DNA from: DATGMS01 sp035303945
GTDB lineage: Bacteria > Bacteroidota > Bacteroidia > Cytophagales > Cyclobacteriaceae
Length of the DNA: 64,000 nucleotides
Reading direction: 5' to 3'
NCBI GenBank assembly: GCA_035303945.1
Contig: DATGQZ010000028.1
Span: forward strand, 7,549 to 71,548
Shown: in pieces, positions 19,031 to 27,722 of the stretch
How the letters are laid out: the number at the start of each line of letters is the position of its first letter
Numbering within the stretch: position 1 is the first letter of the stretch
The notes under the pieces: generated by a model
Databases searched by the model: none
The model's input: only the letters and a program-made list of their open reading frames with translations
What the model was told of the DNA's origin: nothing
Made by a program: the position numbers and the translations under genes

Positions 19031-19990
19031 TCAGTTCCCCGCAGCCCAATCAAAGGTGGATTCTAAGGGTGTGTATTCAAAATTGGTTGCTTTTGTGGCT
19101 TTATGATTACAGAAAGTGACAGACTGTTGTGAAAGCCTCATGGTCTGTGGCTTGAGGGGCGAGTTACTTTTGCCAAATATGCTGCCCAGCTTGATGGCTA
19201 TCAGCGCCAAATTCATCATCCAAGATGATACGGGAATAGTAGGAGCCTTTTTGTTAAAAGCCTCAGCCATCTGATGAAAAAATTCGCGATAGGGGATGCT
19301 GGTATTATTTAACACAAACCGTTGGTTCCATTGCGCTGCCCGATAAAGCTTCAGCACCAGCTTAGCCACATCTCTGGCATCTATGTAATTGATACTACCC
19401 AATGGATAGTACCGGTTTTCTTCTAAGACATAATTATAAATTGCGGTACTGCTTCTTTGGTCTGATAGCCTGCCCAAAACTACCGAGGGATTAAAGACCA
19501 TTACATCCAGTCCCTCTTGTGCTGACCGCCAAACTTCCAGCTCACCTAGATATTTGGAAGTGCCATAGGCGGTATTAAGCGGAGAGGAAACCCACTTAAA
19601 ATCCTCATCTATTAGAGAGACATCTGGCGCTCTTCCTATCGCTGCCACAGAACTGATGTATAAGAGCTTGCGGAGGCCCAACTGCAGCATGACATTCACG
19701 ACATTCGCAGTACCTTCTACATTTATTCTGATCAATTCCTTTTTGTCGTTGGGGTCATAACTGACGAATCCTGCTGCATGCACGATCAAATCCATTCCTT
19801 TAAAAGCCTCCTCTAAAGAAGTATAGTCGTTGATGTCCCCTTCATGCCAAATGATCTGATCAGCCAATCCGTCCAACAAATCCAGCTGGCTATGCTTCCT
19901 TCTAAGACCATGAAGCTCGCCTACAGCAATAAATTCTTTAGCCAAGTAGCTTCCTACCAGTCCAGTAATACCCGTAATTAATATTTTCAT
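19031..19990 (-). CDS. NAD-dependent epimerase/dehydratase (extended SDR)
   Basis: 319 residues with a Rossmann start (ITGITGLVGSYLAKEF), DLIVHAAGFVSYD, a YISSVAAIG strand, and the catalytic YGTSK (Tyr-x3-Lys). These mark an extended short-chain dehydrogenase of the nucleotide-sugar or dihydroflavonol-reductase-like type. Its ATG overlaps the stop of the PHP phosphatase gene by 4 bp, and rfbC is the first gene of the trio. A role in surface sugar metabolism is therefore likely, but the substrate cannot be read from the sequence. Confidence 0.9.
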   Translation of the reverse strand: MKILITGITGLVGSYLAKEFIAVGELHGLRRKHSQLDLLDGLADQIIWHEGDINDYTSLEEAFKGMDLIVHAAGFVSYDPNDKKELIRINVEGTANVVNVMLQLGLRKLLYISSVAAIGRAPDVSLIDEDFKWVSSPLNTAYGTSKYLGELEVWRSAQEGLDVMVFNPSVVLGRLSDQRSSTAIYNYVLEENRYYPLGSINYIDARDVAKLVLKLYRAAQWNQRFVLNNTSIPYREFFHQMAEAFNKKAPTIPVSSWMMNLALIAIKLGSIFGKSNSPLKPQTMRLSQQSVTFCNHKATKATNFEYTPLESTFDWAAGN

Positions 19991-20736
19991 AAAGACTTGT
20001 TGAGCAGGTCAAGCGACTGCAATTTATGAAAATATTTTTCGTCGGGTAAGCGTTCCATAAAGTCCAAATAACGCTCATTGTGGCAATCTGTCCCTACCAG
20101 TTTAACCAAACCCTCATCAATGAGCCGTTCAGCAAACTTCTTCACCGGTTTGGAGTAGTAGCCAGTAATAGAGAGGAGGTTCAATTGGAAACTAATGTTT
20201 CTATCGATCATAGCTTCTAAAAGCTCTGGATCCTGATGTAAATAAAGATAACGTTCGGGATGAGCCAGTATAGGCTGGTAGCCAGCCATTTCCAGCTGAA
20301 AAAAACTTTCCAACAGCATAGCAGGCTTGCTCATAAAACCCGTTTCCACGAGTACATGATTGTTCCCAAAGGTCAAGAGCTTTTGCTCGCTGGAGATTTT
20401 TTCTAAAAATATTTCGTCCAGATAATATTCGGCGGCAGCCCCAAGGGCTATGTTAACCCCTTCCAACTTCATTGCAGACTTTAACGATTCGAGTCCTGAA
20501 AGAATGATTTCTGGGGTGTTTTTGTAAAATTCCGTCATCACATGAGGTGTAATGATCAGCTTTTTCAATCCATAGCCCTCAAGCCTTTTAATTAATGTTA
20601 TAGACTCCTCTATAGACTTAGAGCCGTCGTCAATGCCTGGGATTAGGTGACTATGCATGTCAGTCACCATCCAGGTCAAATCCAACGATTTGACCACTTC
20701 CGTTTTACTGCTTCTGAATAAGTCTAATATTGACAT
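19987..20736 (-). CDS. CpsB/CapC-type PHP-domain tyrosine phosphatase
   Basis: A 249-residue metal-dependent phosphatase of the PHP superfamily. The metal-binding MHSHLIPGIDDGSK lies near residue 28, LIITPHVM near 60, then EYYLDEIF, HVLVETGF, PILAHPERYLYL and LVGTDCHN. This is the CpsB/YwqE pattern. The family dephosphorylates bacterial tyrosine kinases that control capsule or exopolysaccharide export. The ATG at 20736 shares one base with the rfbC stop (TGATG). A TTG one codon earlier is also in frame but unlikely. No BY-kinase or Wza gene is in the window, so its substrate is elsewhere. Confidence 0.9.
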   Translation of the reverse strand: MSILDLFRSSKTEVVKSLDLTWMVTDMHSHLIPGIDDGSKSIEESITLIKRLEGYGLKKLIITPHVMTEFYKNTPEIILSGLESLKSAMKLEGVNIALGAAAEYYLDEIFLEKISSEQKLLTFGNNHVLVETGFMSKPAMLLESFFQLEMAGYQPILAHPERYLYLHQDPELLEAMIDRNISFQLNLLSITGYYSKPVKKFAERLIDEGLVKLVGTDCHNERYLDFMERLPDEKYFHKLQSLDLLNKSL

Positions 20737-21287
20737 CAAAGCCCCCCTCCGCTAATTTCTTTGAACTTCTCAATAGTTGGCCAAGTCTTGTCCTTATCGG
20801 ATAATATCGGATTATCAACTTGCCAATTTATGTTTAACTCAGGATCGTTCCATATAATTCCGCTTTCGCTCTCTCTATGATACAGGTCTGAGCACTTATA
20901 GGAAAATACCGCATCTTCCAAGACAGCAAAACCATGAGCGAAACCTTTGGGAATGTACAACATGTTGTGACGGATACTGTCGAGAATCACGGCATGATGC
21001 TTACCAAAAGTAGGAGAGTCTTTCCTTAAATCCACACAGACATCCAACACTTTTCCCTTTATAACCCGCGCTAATTTCGCTTGTGCATACGCTCCTGTTT
21101 GAAAATGAAGACCCCTCAAAATCCCTGCCATTGAAAAGGATTGATTGTCCTGCTGCCACTCTGTATTCAATCCATGCTTTTCGAAAACATCACGGCGATA
21201 TGTTTCCAAAAAGTAACCCCTCTCGTCATTAAAAACTTTGGGATAGATTTCATAAACATCCTTAATTGGCGTTTCTAGTACTTCCAT
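20736..21287 (-). CDS. rfbC: dTDP-4-dehydrorhamnose 3,5-epimerase
   Basis: A 183-residue cupin enzyme of dTDP-L-rhamnose synthesis. Motifs: YFLETYRRDVFEKHG, NQSFSMAGILRGLHFQ with the catalytic His, KVLDVCVDLRKDSPTFG, IPKGFAHGFAVLED and the C-terminal YHRESESGIIWNDPELNINW. Length is normal. It is the first gene of a minus-strand trio with a CpsB-type phosphatase and an SDR, pointing to surface polysaccharide work. rfbA, rfbB and rfbD are not in the window. It diverges from hflX across 179 bp. Confidence 0.95.
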   Translation of the reverse strand: MEVLETPIKDVYEIYPKVFNDERGYFLETYRRDVFEKHGLNTEWQQDNQSFSMAGILRGLHFQTGAYAQAKLARVIKGKVLDVCVDLRKDSPTFGKHHAVILDSIRHNMLYIPKGFAHGFAVLEDAVFSYKCSDLYHRESESGIIWNDPELNINWQVDNPILSDKDKTWPTIEKFKEISGGGL

Positions 21288-21466
21288 AATTATTTCTGAT
21301 TAAAAATATCAAAGTTCCCGCTTTTTTTGCGTAAAATCTACTAAGATAGGTGGCATTTTCACAAAAGAATGATTCTTACCATAAATAGTGGTACTTTTAT
21401 TGTTTTTTCAATACGAACCAAACTTCCTGCGAGTTGCATTGGTTATAGAGAGGTAAATAGGTATAA

Positions 21467-22738
21467 ATGAGCAAATATTCCAGAAAATTAAATAAATTAT
21501 TTGAAACGGCTCCTAAGGAAAAAACAGCTGTTTTAGTAGCGTTGATTCACCAACAGCAAACCGACCAACAGGTTCAAGAGTATCTGGATGAACTTGCATT
21601 TTTGACAGAAACATTAGGCGCGAGGGCGGTGTACCGTTTTACGCAGCGGTTGGAAAAACCAGATGTTAAGTTTTTTGTGGGTACCGGTAAGCTGGAGGAA
21701 ATCAAGAGCTATATAGAACATTTTGAGGTTGATATGGTAATTTTTGATGAAGACTTGTCTCCCTCTCAGATGAGAAACGTCGAAAACGAACTGAAGGTGC
21801 AGGTTTATGACCGCTCCCTCCTGATCTTAGATATTTTTCTTAATCGTGCCCAAACTGCTCAAGCAAAGACCCAGGTGGAGCTTGCACGTTTCCAGTATTT
21901 ATTACCAAGACTGACCAGGCTGTGGACTCACCTTGAAAGACAAAGAGGGGGTACATCCACTCGTGGTGGTGCCGGTGAAAAAGAAATAGAAACGGACAAA
22001 AGAAATATCCGCAATCAAATCAACCTGCTTAAGGAGAAATTGAAAAAGATCGAAAAGCAGGGCATCACCCAACGAAAGGGACGCGAAGGCATTGTGAGGG
22101 TTGCACTGGTGGGATACACCAACGTTGGAAAAAGCACCCTTATGCGGCTTATAACCAAGGCAGATGTATTGGCCGAAAATAAATTATTTGCTACCGTAGA
22201 CGCTACTGTAAGAAAGGTGGTGTTAGGAGACAATATTCCGTTCTTGTTATCTGACACGGTCGGATTTATCCGCAAACTGCCCACACACCTGATCGAGTCA
22301 TTTAAATCTACGTTGGCAGAAATCCAGGAGGCAGATATTTTGGTGCACGTAGTGGATATCTCTCATCCTACCTTTGAAGATCAAATCGCTGTCGTGAACC
22401 AAACCTTGGCTGAACTGGGCGCAGGCGAGAAGCCCACGGTTTTGGTGTTCAACAAGATAGATTTGGTGCCGGAACTACCCTCCGAAGAGGCCCTTCAACA
22501 CATGACAGAGCTGGAAATAGAGGAAGCGAATTTTATTGATTTTGAAAAGCTGCGACAAACCTACGCCAAAAAATCGTCGATTCCTCCGGTATTTATGGCT
22601 GCCGAATCCGGCAAGAACATAGAGGAGTTGAGGGATACACTGTTGGGAGCGGTAAAGAAGCGTCATCTCCAGATATATCCGCATTATCTTCAAGATGAAA
22701 CGTATGACTTGTCTCAGTTTGATCATTTAGAAGAATAA
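21467..22738 (+). CDS. hflX: Ribosome-associated GTPase HflX
   Basis: 423 residues. The N-terminal HflX domain (about 25-130) includes FFVGTGKLEEIK and DMVIFDEDLSPSQMRNVE. The basic linker has LPRLTRLWTHLERQRGG followed by TRGGAGEKEIETDKR. The G domain carries GYTNVGKSTLM (G1), DTVGFIRKLPTHLIESF (G3) and NKID (G4). HflX splits stalled or hibernating 70S ribosomes, for example after heat stress. The downstream mtgA begins 13 bp later, so they may share a transcript. No exact -7 promoter was found in the 179-bp gap upstream. Confidence 0.97.
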   Translation: MSKYSRKLNKLFETAPKEKTAVLVALIHQQQTDQQVQEYLDELAFLTETLGARAVYRFTQRLEKPDVKFFVGTGKLEEIKSYIEHFEVDMVIFDEDLSPSQMRNVENELKVQVYDRSLLILDIFLNRAQTAQAKTQVELARFQYLLPRLTRLWTHLERQRGGTSTRGGAGEKEIETDKRNIRNQINLLKEKLKKIEKQGITQRKGREGIVRVALVGYTNVGKSTLMRLITKADVLAENKLFATVDATVRKVVLGDNIPFLLSDTVGFIRKLPTHLIESFKSTLAEIQEADILVHVVDISHPTFEDQIAVVNQTLAELGAGEKPTVLVFNKIDLVPELPSEEALQHMTELEIEEANFIDFEKLRQTYAKKSSIPPVFMAAESGKNIEELRDTLLGAVKKRHLQIYPHYLQDETYDLSQFDHLEE

Positions 22739-22751
22739 GCCAGTGCTTTGA

Positions 22752-23468
22752 ATGTCAATGAAGGTATTCGGAAAAATCGCCGGTTGGCTGGGAAAGATCC
22801 TGTTGGTGTTTTTAATTTATTCTGTTGGTCTTACCCTTATTTATCGTGTGATGCCGGTTCCCTTTACGCCGCTAATGGGCATTCGTCTCGTGGAGCAGGC
22901 CTTGGATGAGGAGAAAGTGATAAAATTGCACAAGAAGTGGACGCCCATAGAGGAAATTTCACAGCATATGGTACAGGCTGTAGTAGCTGCCGAAGACCAG
23001 AAGTTTGTAGACCACTTCGGGTTTGATACTGAGGCCATTCAAAAGGCATTAGAAGGCAACAAAGCCGGAAAAAATCTTAAAGGTGGCAGCACCATCAGCA
23101 ATCAGACGGCTAAAAATGTGTTTTTATGGCCTGGAAGGAATTATTTCAGAAAAGGGCTAGAAGCTTATTTTACGCTGTTAATCGAAATCTTCTGGTCCAA
23201 AGAAAGGATCATGGAAGTGTACCTCAACGTTATAGAGACAGGCGAAGGCATCTATGGTGTAGAAGCTGCCGCACAGACCTTCTATAACAAGCGGGCGGAA
23301 AACCTGAGCCGAAAAGAAGCAGCGATGATAGCTGCAGTACTGCCTAACCCCCGTCGTTGGTCGCCCACAAAGCCGACAACCTACAACTACCAGCGACAAA
23401 GCTGGATTCTTCGCAATATGGGGAATCTTCATCCAGTGGATTTTGGCAAGAAGGATCTCTCACGGTAA
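22752..23468 (+). CDS. mtgA: Monofunctional biosynthetic peptidoglycan transglycosylase
   Basis: 238 residues: one N-terminal membrane anchor (about 8-30), then a GT51 domain that polymerises lipid II glycan strands at the outer face of the cytoplasmic membrane. Hallmarks are AAEDQKFVDHFGFD with the catalytic Glu, KGGSTISNQTAKNVFLWPGR, KERIMEVYLNVIETGEGIYG and KEAAMIAAVLPNPRRWSP. No transpeptidase domain follows, which defines MtgA rather than a class A PBP. A terminator stands between it and the convergent kmo. Confidence 0.96.
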   Translation: MSMKVFGKIAGWLGKILLVFLIYSVGLTLIYRVMPVPFTPLMGIRLVEQALDEEKVIKLHKKWTPIEEISQHMVQAVVAAEDQKFVDHFGFDTEAIQKALEGNKAGKNLKGGSTISNQTAKNVFLWPGRNYFRKGLEAYFTLLIEIFWSKERIMEVYLNVIETGEGIYGVEAAAQTFYNKRAENLSRKEAAMIAAVLPNPRRWSPTKPTTYNYQRQSWILRNMGNLHPVDFGKKDLSR

Positions 23469-23497
23469 ATGTTGAACCTTCTGTTAATGATACTTAT

Positions 23498-23535
23498 AAA
23501 AATAACTGGAGCCTATGCTGCTCCCGTTATTCTTT
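23498..23535. terminator. Bidirectional terminator between mtgA and kmo
   Basis: AATAAC-T-GGAGC (23501-23512) pairs with GCTCC-C-GTTATT (23520-23531), with one mismatch and a 7-base loop. A/T tracts flank both sides. It overlaps the kmo stop codon and closes two convergent units. Confidence 0.75.
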
Positions 23536-24904
23536 AAAAAGCTTTCGATGTTTCCACCTTCTCCATGATCTTTTCATAATCTAAGCTCTGCCAATTTTGG
23601 GTTATCAAAGGATCTTCCATCACCTTGTCCATAATACTTTCTTGAAGCTTACCTTGGGCAAAAGCATCTGAGTATTTCATATCTGTAAAGGTGACCATTG
23701 AATAAAGTGGAATCCATTCCTCAGGATACAACTTGTGGAGTTTTGCTTCTATTTTTTTGCGAATAATGAATTTTGGATCAGAAACGCTATCCCGCATTTC
23801 GGTGAAGTTGTCCATAGCCATTTGGGATATTGCATCAGTATCCGGCTTCCTTATCTTCTGGAATTTTTCAAAAATCAGTTCCCAAGAGGTTGTCCCATAT
23901 TTTTCGATCAGATTGTTTAGGATATAACAGTCCTCAAAGCCGCAATTCATACCCTGTCCAAAGAATGGAACCATGGCATGGCAAGCATCTCCAATCAGCA
24001 AATTGTTGTTAACCGTCCAAGGATAACATTCCACATTAATTAATGATGATACTGGATTTTGAAGATACTCTGTGACCAAATCCGGCATTAATTGATGAGC
24101 ATCGTCAAAATAGTTTCTAAACAAGCTCACTACGTCCCGCTCGTCGGTAATTTTGTCAAAGCAAACCTTACTTCCTTCAAAAGGCAAAAATAAAGTACAG
24201 GTAAACGATTTATCCAAATTGGGCAGCGCAATGAGCATAAATCTTCCCCGAGGCCATATGTGCAAAGCGTTGGGATCCATGGCAAATTCTCCCTTAGGAG
24301 TAGGAGGAATTGTTAATTCTTTATAGCCATGGGAAATATATTCCTGCTTGAAATTAAAGCGGGTTTGTCGCTGGATGGCTCCTCGGAGGGTGGAATAAGC
24401 ACCGTCGGCGCCTACAATCACACCGGCTTGTTCCATTTTTGTGCGATTACCAGGAAGTGAGAAGCGGATCACATGACTCTGTACATCGATATCCTCACAT
24501 TGATGTTCAAAGAAAAACTTCGCACCTGCTGCTTCGGCTTCATCCATTAGCAGCTCGTTAAACTTCTGTCGGGAAATAGAATATATAGCCTGATTATCTA
24601 TACCATATGGCATTAAGACGGTATTACCGTGTTCATCATGGATTCTCCTGCCATACATGGGAATGGTCATAGGCTCGACCTTTTCCCTTAAACCCACTTT
24701 ATCAATGGCTTTCCAGCCACGGTGGCTCAAAGCCATATTGATGGAGCGACCCGCTCCCGGTGTTACATATTTTCTAGAATCGTTTCTTTTCTCATAAATG
24801 GAGACCTCCAGCCCATTCTGCCTGAAGAAAATTCCCAGCAATGAACCTATTAATCCCGATCCTAAAATGCTTACATTATTATTTCTTATCAAATTCATGT
24901 TCAT
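23534..24904 (-). CDS. kmo: Kynurenine 3-monooxygenase
   Basis: A 456-residue FAD monooxygenase that hydroxylates L-kynurenine to 3-hydroxykynurenine with NADPH and O2. The FAD-binding ILGSGLIGSLLG (G15-x-G17-xx-G20), YEKRNDSRKY, AGRSINMALSHRGW (family signature), VGADGAYSTLRG and the second flavin motif GDACHAMVPFFGQGMNCGFED are present. A hydrophobic C-terminal anchor as in eukaryotic KMO is absent. Its ATG overlaps the kynU stop by 4 bp. It is the last gene of haaO-kynU-kmo, so the operon runs from kynurenine to the quinolinate precursor. Confidence 0.96.
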   Translation of the reverse strand: MNMNLIRNNNVSILGSGLIGSLLGIFFRQNGLEVSIYEKRNDSRKYVTPGAGRSINMALSHRGWKAIDKVGLREKVEPMTIPMYGRRIHDEHGNTVLMPYGIDNQAIYSISRQKFNELLMDEAEAAGAKFFFEHQCEDIDVQSHVIRFSLPGNRTKMEQAGVIVGADGAYSTLRGAIQRQTRFNFKQEYISHGYKELTIPPTPKGEFAMDPNALHIWPRGRFMLIALPNLDKSFTCTLFLPFEGSKVCFDKITDERDVVSLFRNYFDDAHQLMPDLVTEYLQNPVSSLINVECYPWTVNNNLLIGDACHAMVPFFGQGMNCGFEDCYILNNLIEKYGTTSWELIFEKFQKIRKPDTDAISQMAMDNFTEMRDSVSDPKFIIRKKIEAKLHKLYPEEWIPLYSMVTFTDMKYSDAFAQGKLQESIMDKVMEDPLITQNWQSLDYEKIMEKVETSKAF

Positions 24905-26190
24905 CCTTTATCACGTTTCGCCAATATGCGTTCGAAAAGCTTGGCAAAGTTGTATACTTCTTCGAAACTGTTATACAAGGGCACCGGCGCCAATCTGATG
25001 ACATTTGGATTTCTCCAGTCACCTATGATACCGTTTTGGTAAAGCTCATCGAATATTTCTCGCCCTCCGTCCTCAAATAGAAAAGAAAGCTGGCAGCCTC
25101 TCGCTCCAGGATTGGCCGGAGTGATTATTTCTATGGCTTGATCTTTCACCAAACTATTGATTAAAAACTCCAGATAACCCGTTAAAAGTTCACTTTTACG
25201 GCGCAAATTGGCTATACCTGCAGCTTGAAATATTTCCAAAGATGCCTGATGCGCAGCCAATCCCAAAACATTGTCATTCGACAGCAGCCAGCCATCTGCA
25301 CCTTCCATGGCCTTGAACGGACCTTCCATAGCAAATCGTGTCTTTTCGTCATGACCCCACCAGCCTTGCAGTCGTTTCAGCTGGGGCTGCCGGCCGTGTT
25401 TCTCATGAACAAAAATGCCTGCCACATTCCCGGGACCAGAGTTAAGGTATTTATAGCTGCACCAAGCAGCAAAATCCACCTCCCATTCATGTAGTTGCAG
25501 TGGCACATTACCTACAGCATGAGCCAGATCAAAACCCACCTTGGCCCCGACTTGGATGCCGGCATGAGCGATTCTCTTCATGTCGAACCATTGTCCGGTG
25601 TAATATTGGACGCCGGACATCATGATCAAGGCAAGCTCATCTTTATGCGCGTTGATCAAGCTGACAATGTCCTCGGTCCTCACAAAATGCTCCCCACTGC
25701 GGGGTTTAACTTCAACGATTGCTTCTGCAGGGTCAAAGCCATTTAGTCGCACTTGGGATTCCAGCATGTAACGATCTGAGGGAAAAGCATCAGACTCGGT
25801 AATGATCTTGAAACGTGTTGAGGACGGCTGATAAAAGGATATCAAGAGCAAATGAATATTTGCCGTTAGGCTTCCCATAGCCACTACTTCTTCAGTCTTC
25901 GCCCCTACAAGGGTAGCAAGTAGTGGTTTAGACCGTTTACGTGCATCAACCCAGGGATTGTCTCCCGTAAAATGACCTTCAACACCGCGTTCAGCCCAAG
26001 CGCGAATTTCCGTCTGGAGAAAATCATTCACCGCCCTTGGTTGTAGCCCCAAAGAGTTACCACAAAAATAAATCACATCCTTGCCATCGATTTTTGGGAA
26101 AAGAAACTGCGCTTTAAAATGCCGGAGTGGATCCTTCTCGTCCATCTCTGAGGCAAATTCTTTAGAAAAATGAAAGGCAAATGTTCTCAT
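24901..26190 (-). CDS. kynU: Kynureninase
   Basis: A 429-residue PLP enzyme that cleaves 3-hydroxykynurenine to 3-hydroxyanthranilate and alanine. Motifs: YFCGNSLGLQPRAV near residue 40, GSLTANIHLLLISFYQP, FPSDRYMLESQ, GFDLAHAVGNVPLQLHEW and the PLP-lysine segment WCSYKYLNSGPGNVAG (Lys247). Length matches the family. It overlaps kmo by 4 bp and lies 34 bp after haaO. All three enzymes act in sequence, supporting a single operon from the promoter at 26786-26813. Confidence 0.96.
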   Translation of the reverse strand: MRTFAFHFSKEFASEMDEKDPLRHFKAQFLFPKIDGKDVIYFCGNSLGLQPRAVNDFLQTEIRAWAERGVEGHFTGDNPWVDARKRSKPLLATLVGAKTEEVVAMGSLTANIHLLLISFYQPSSTRFKIITESDAFPSDRYMLESQVRLNGFDPAEAIVEVKPRSGEHFVRTEDIVSLINAHKDELALIMMSGVQYYTGQWFDMKRIAHAGIQVGAKVGFDLAHAVGNVPLQLHEWEVDFAAWCSYKYLNSGPGNVAGIFVHEKHGRQPQLKRLQGWWGHDEKTRFAMEGPFKAMEGADGWLLSNDNVLGLAAHQASLEIFQAAGIANLRRKSELLTGYLEFLINSLVKDQAIEIITPANPGARGCQLSFLFEDGGREIFDELYQNGIIGDWRNPNVIRLAPVPLYNSFEEVYNFAKLFERILAKRDKG

Positions 26191-26224
26191 TTAGATTGGA
26201 TCAGCCAATGCTCATCAAGGCTTA

Positions 26225-26737
26225 TTATTTAGTCATCACTGTCCCACATTCCTTGCAGGTTGTATGTTCGGGGTTGCTCCAGAACCTTTCCATGATGGGG
26301 GGAAGCTGCGTTACGATATCCGTCACCTCCGCATACTCTTCATAAAGCTTATTGCCACAGTTTTCGCAATGCCAGATGAATCCATCTACCTCACCCTCTC
26401 TGCGATAGCGTTCAAATACCAAACCTATGGTGTTGGCAGGACGTCTCGGGCTATGAGGCACCCTAGGGGGCAACAAGAACATATCGCCTGCCTTAATGTG
26501 TATATCTTTGGGAGTGCCTTCGTCAATTACTTTAAGCACAATATCCCCTTCGAGCTGGTAAAAAACCTCCTCACCCTCATTGTAGTGATAATCTTTTCGT
26601 GAATTGGGACCACCCACCACCATTACAATAAAGTCTTCGTTATCCTTAAACACTTGTTGATTTCCCACTGGGGGCTTCAACAGATGCCGATTTTCTTCTA
26701 TCCATTTAGAAAAATTGATGGGATTCACAAGTGCCAT
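26225..26737 (-). CDS. nbaC: 3-hydroxyanthranilate 3,4-dioxygenase
   Basis: A 170-residue cupin that opens 3-hydroxyanthranilate to 2-amino-3-carboxymuconate semialdehyde, which cyclises to quinolinate for NAD or is degraded further. The iron ligands expected from the bacterial family are visible as His51, Glu57 and His95. The substrate-binding arginines are Arg47 and Arg99. The C-terminus carries a rubredoxin-like second iron site, Cys124-x2-Cys127 and Cys161-x2-Cys164, found in bacterial and fungal forms. It is the first gene of the kynurenine operon, and its promoter lies about 50 bp upstream. Confidence 0.96.
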   Translation of the reverse strand: MALVNPINFSKWIEENRHLLKPPVGNQQVFKDNEDFIVMVVGGPNSRKDYHYNEGEEVFYQLEGDIVLKVIDEGTPKDIHIKAGDMFLLPPRVPHSPRRPANTIGLVFERYRREGEVDGFIWHCENCGNKLYEEYAEVTDIVTQLPPIMERFWSNPEHTTCKECGTVMTK

Positions 26738-26785
26738 AGCTGAGTTGGTCTATTAAGGTTCAAATGATAATGTTATTAAGCATCT

Positions 26786-26813
26786 CAAATTTATGGTAAA
26801 ATCGGAACTGCAA
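26786..26813 (-). promoter_or_regulatory. Bacteroidota-type promoter of the kynurenine operon
   Basis: On the minus strand a GTTG -33 element (its TTG at 26811-26813) and an exact TAAATTTG -7 element (26786-26793) are separated by 17 bp. This fits the phylum's TTTG/TAnnTTTG rule. The predicted transcript starts near 26779, about 42 bases ahead of the haaO ATG. Confidence 0.65.
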
Positions 26814-26815
26814 CG

Positions 26816-26849
26816 AAAAAAGGGATGGGGATTTAAGAAATTTGTCCCT
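26816..26849 (-). terminator. Putative terminator of prmC
   Basis: On the minus strand AGGGA and TCCCT (26845-26849 with 26821-26825) enclose an inner ATTT/AAAT stem, followed by a run of six T (26816-26821). The stem is imperfect. It would end the T9SS-cargo/prmC transcript just before the kynurenine operon promoter. Confidence 0.5.
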
Positions 26850-26879
26850 CCTGTAGTTTTAGAGCTAGAGGAAAGGTAA

Positions 26880-27710
26880 TTATCTTATTGCTGCAACCAT
26901 TCGGTCTTTGCCGTTGAGATCCTGCATAAGTCTCACATGACGGTAACCTAGAGAGGACAATAAACTCACCATTTCGGCACCCAAAGATTCATTAATTTCA
27001 AAATAAAGCTTTCCTCCGGGCTTCAGCGCCATAAGTGACTTTCTGGCGATAACCCTGTAAAACACCAAAGCATCATCTTCAGGGACAAAGAGGGCTAAAT
27101 GCGGCTCATGGTCCAACACATTTTGATGCATACTCGCTTTTTCTGACTCCCTAACATAGGGTGGATTGCTCACTACAATATCCAGGGCGGTGACAGGCAG
27201 TGCCTCGCTCAGCACATCGCATAGGATATAATTAATGCCCACTTGATGCCTTTCTGCATTCCGTTGAGCGACCACAAGAGCATCTCGGCTTAGATCAATA
27301 GCTGTTACTATCGGGTGGGGCATTTCTAAAGCCAGTGTGATGGGAATACATCCTGACCCGGTGCCCACGTCCAAAATTTGAAGACCCTCCTCCTGGTTTT
27401 CTTGGAGGATAAGATGCACCAATTCCTCCGTTTCATTTCTAGGAATCAACACAGACGGATTGACATAAAAATACCTGCCGTAGAAAGGAGCCTCTTCCAG
27501 CACATACTGAATGGGCACCCCTGTTTCCAACTTCTCAATGGCTGCTTTGAGATCCGTATTTATTCTGACACATCTATTCTGAAGGATATCCTTACGCTGT
27601 ACGCTCAAAAAACGCTCAAATAGCCAAAGCACCAAATTTTCGGCTTCTTGAGCATCATAACGAGGCAACAGACGATATTTATAATCTGTAAATAATTGTC
27701 TAATGTACAT
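26880..27710 (-). CDS. prmC: Peptide chain release factor N5-glutamine methyltransferase
   Basis: A 276-residue SAM-dependent enzyme that methylates the Gln of the GGQ motif in RF1 and RF2. The N-terminal helical domain (1-90) precedes VLIPRNETEELV. The SAM motif is ILDVGTGSGCIPITLAL, and the catalytic NPPY occurs in VVSNPPYVRESEKASMH. C-terminal LKPGGKLYFEIN is typical. It begins 12 bp after the T9SS cargo gene and is probably read from that promoter, although the two functions are unrelated. Confidence 0.96.
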   Translation of the reverse strand: MYIRQLFTDYKYRLLPRYDAQEAENLVLWLFERFLSVQRKDILQNRCVRINTDLKAAIEKLETGVPIQYVLEEAPFYGRYFYVNPSVLIPRNETEELVHLILQENQEEGLQILDVGTGSGCIPITLALEMPHPIVTAIDLSRDALVVAQRNAERHQVGINYILCDVLSEALPVTALDIVVSNPPYVRESEKASMHQNVLDHEPHLALFVPEDDALVFYRVIARKSLMALKPGGKLYFEINESLGAEMVSLLSSLGYRHVRLMQDLNGKDRMVAAIR

Positions 27711-27722
27711 ATTTAAGTCTCC

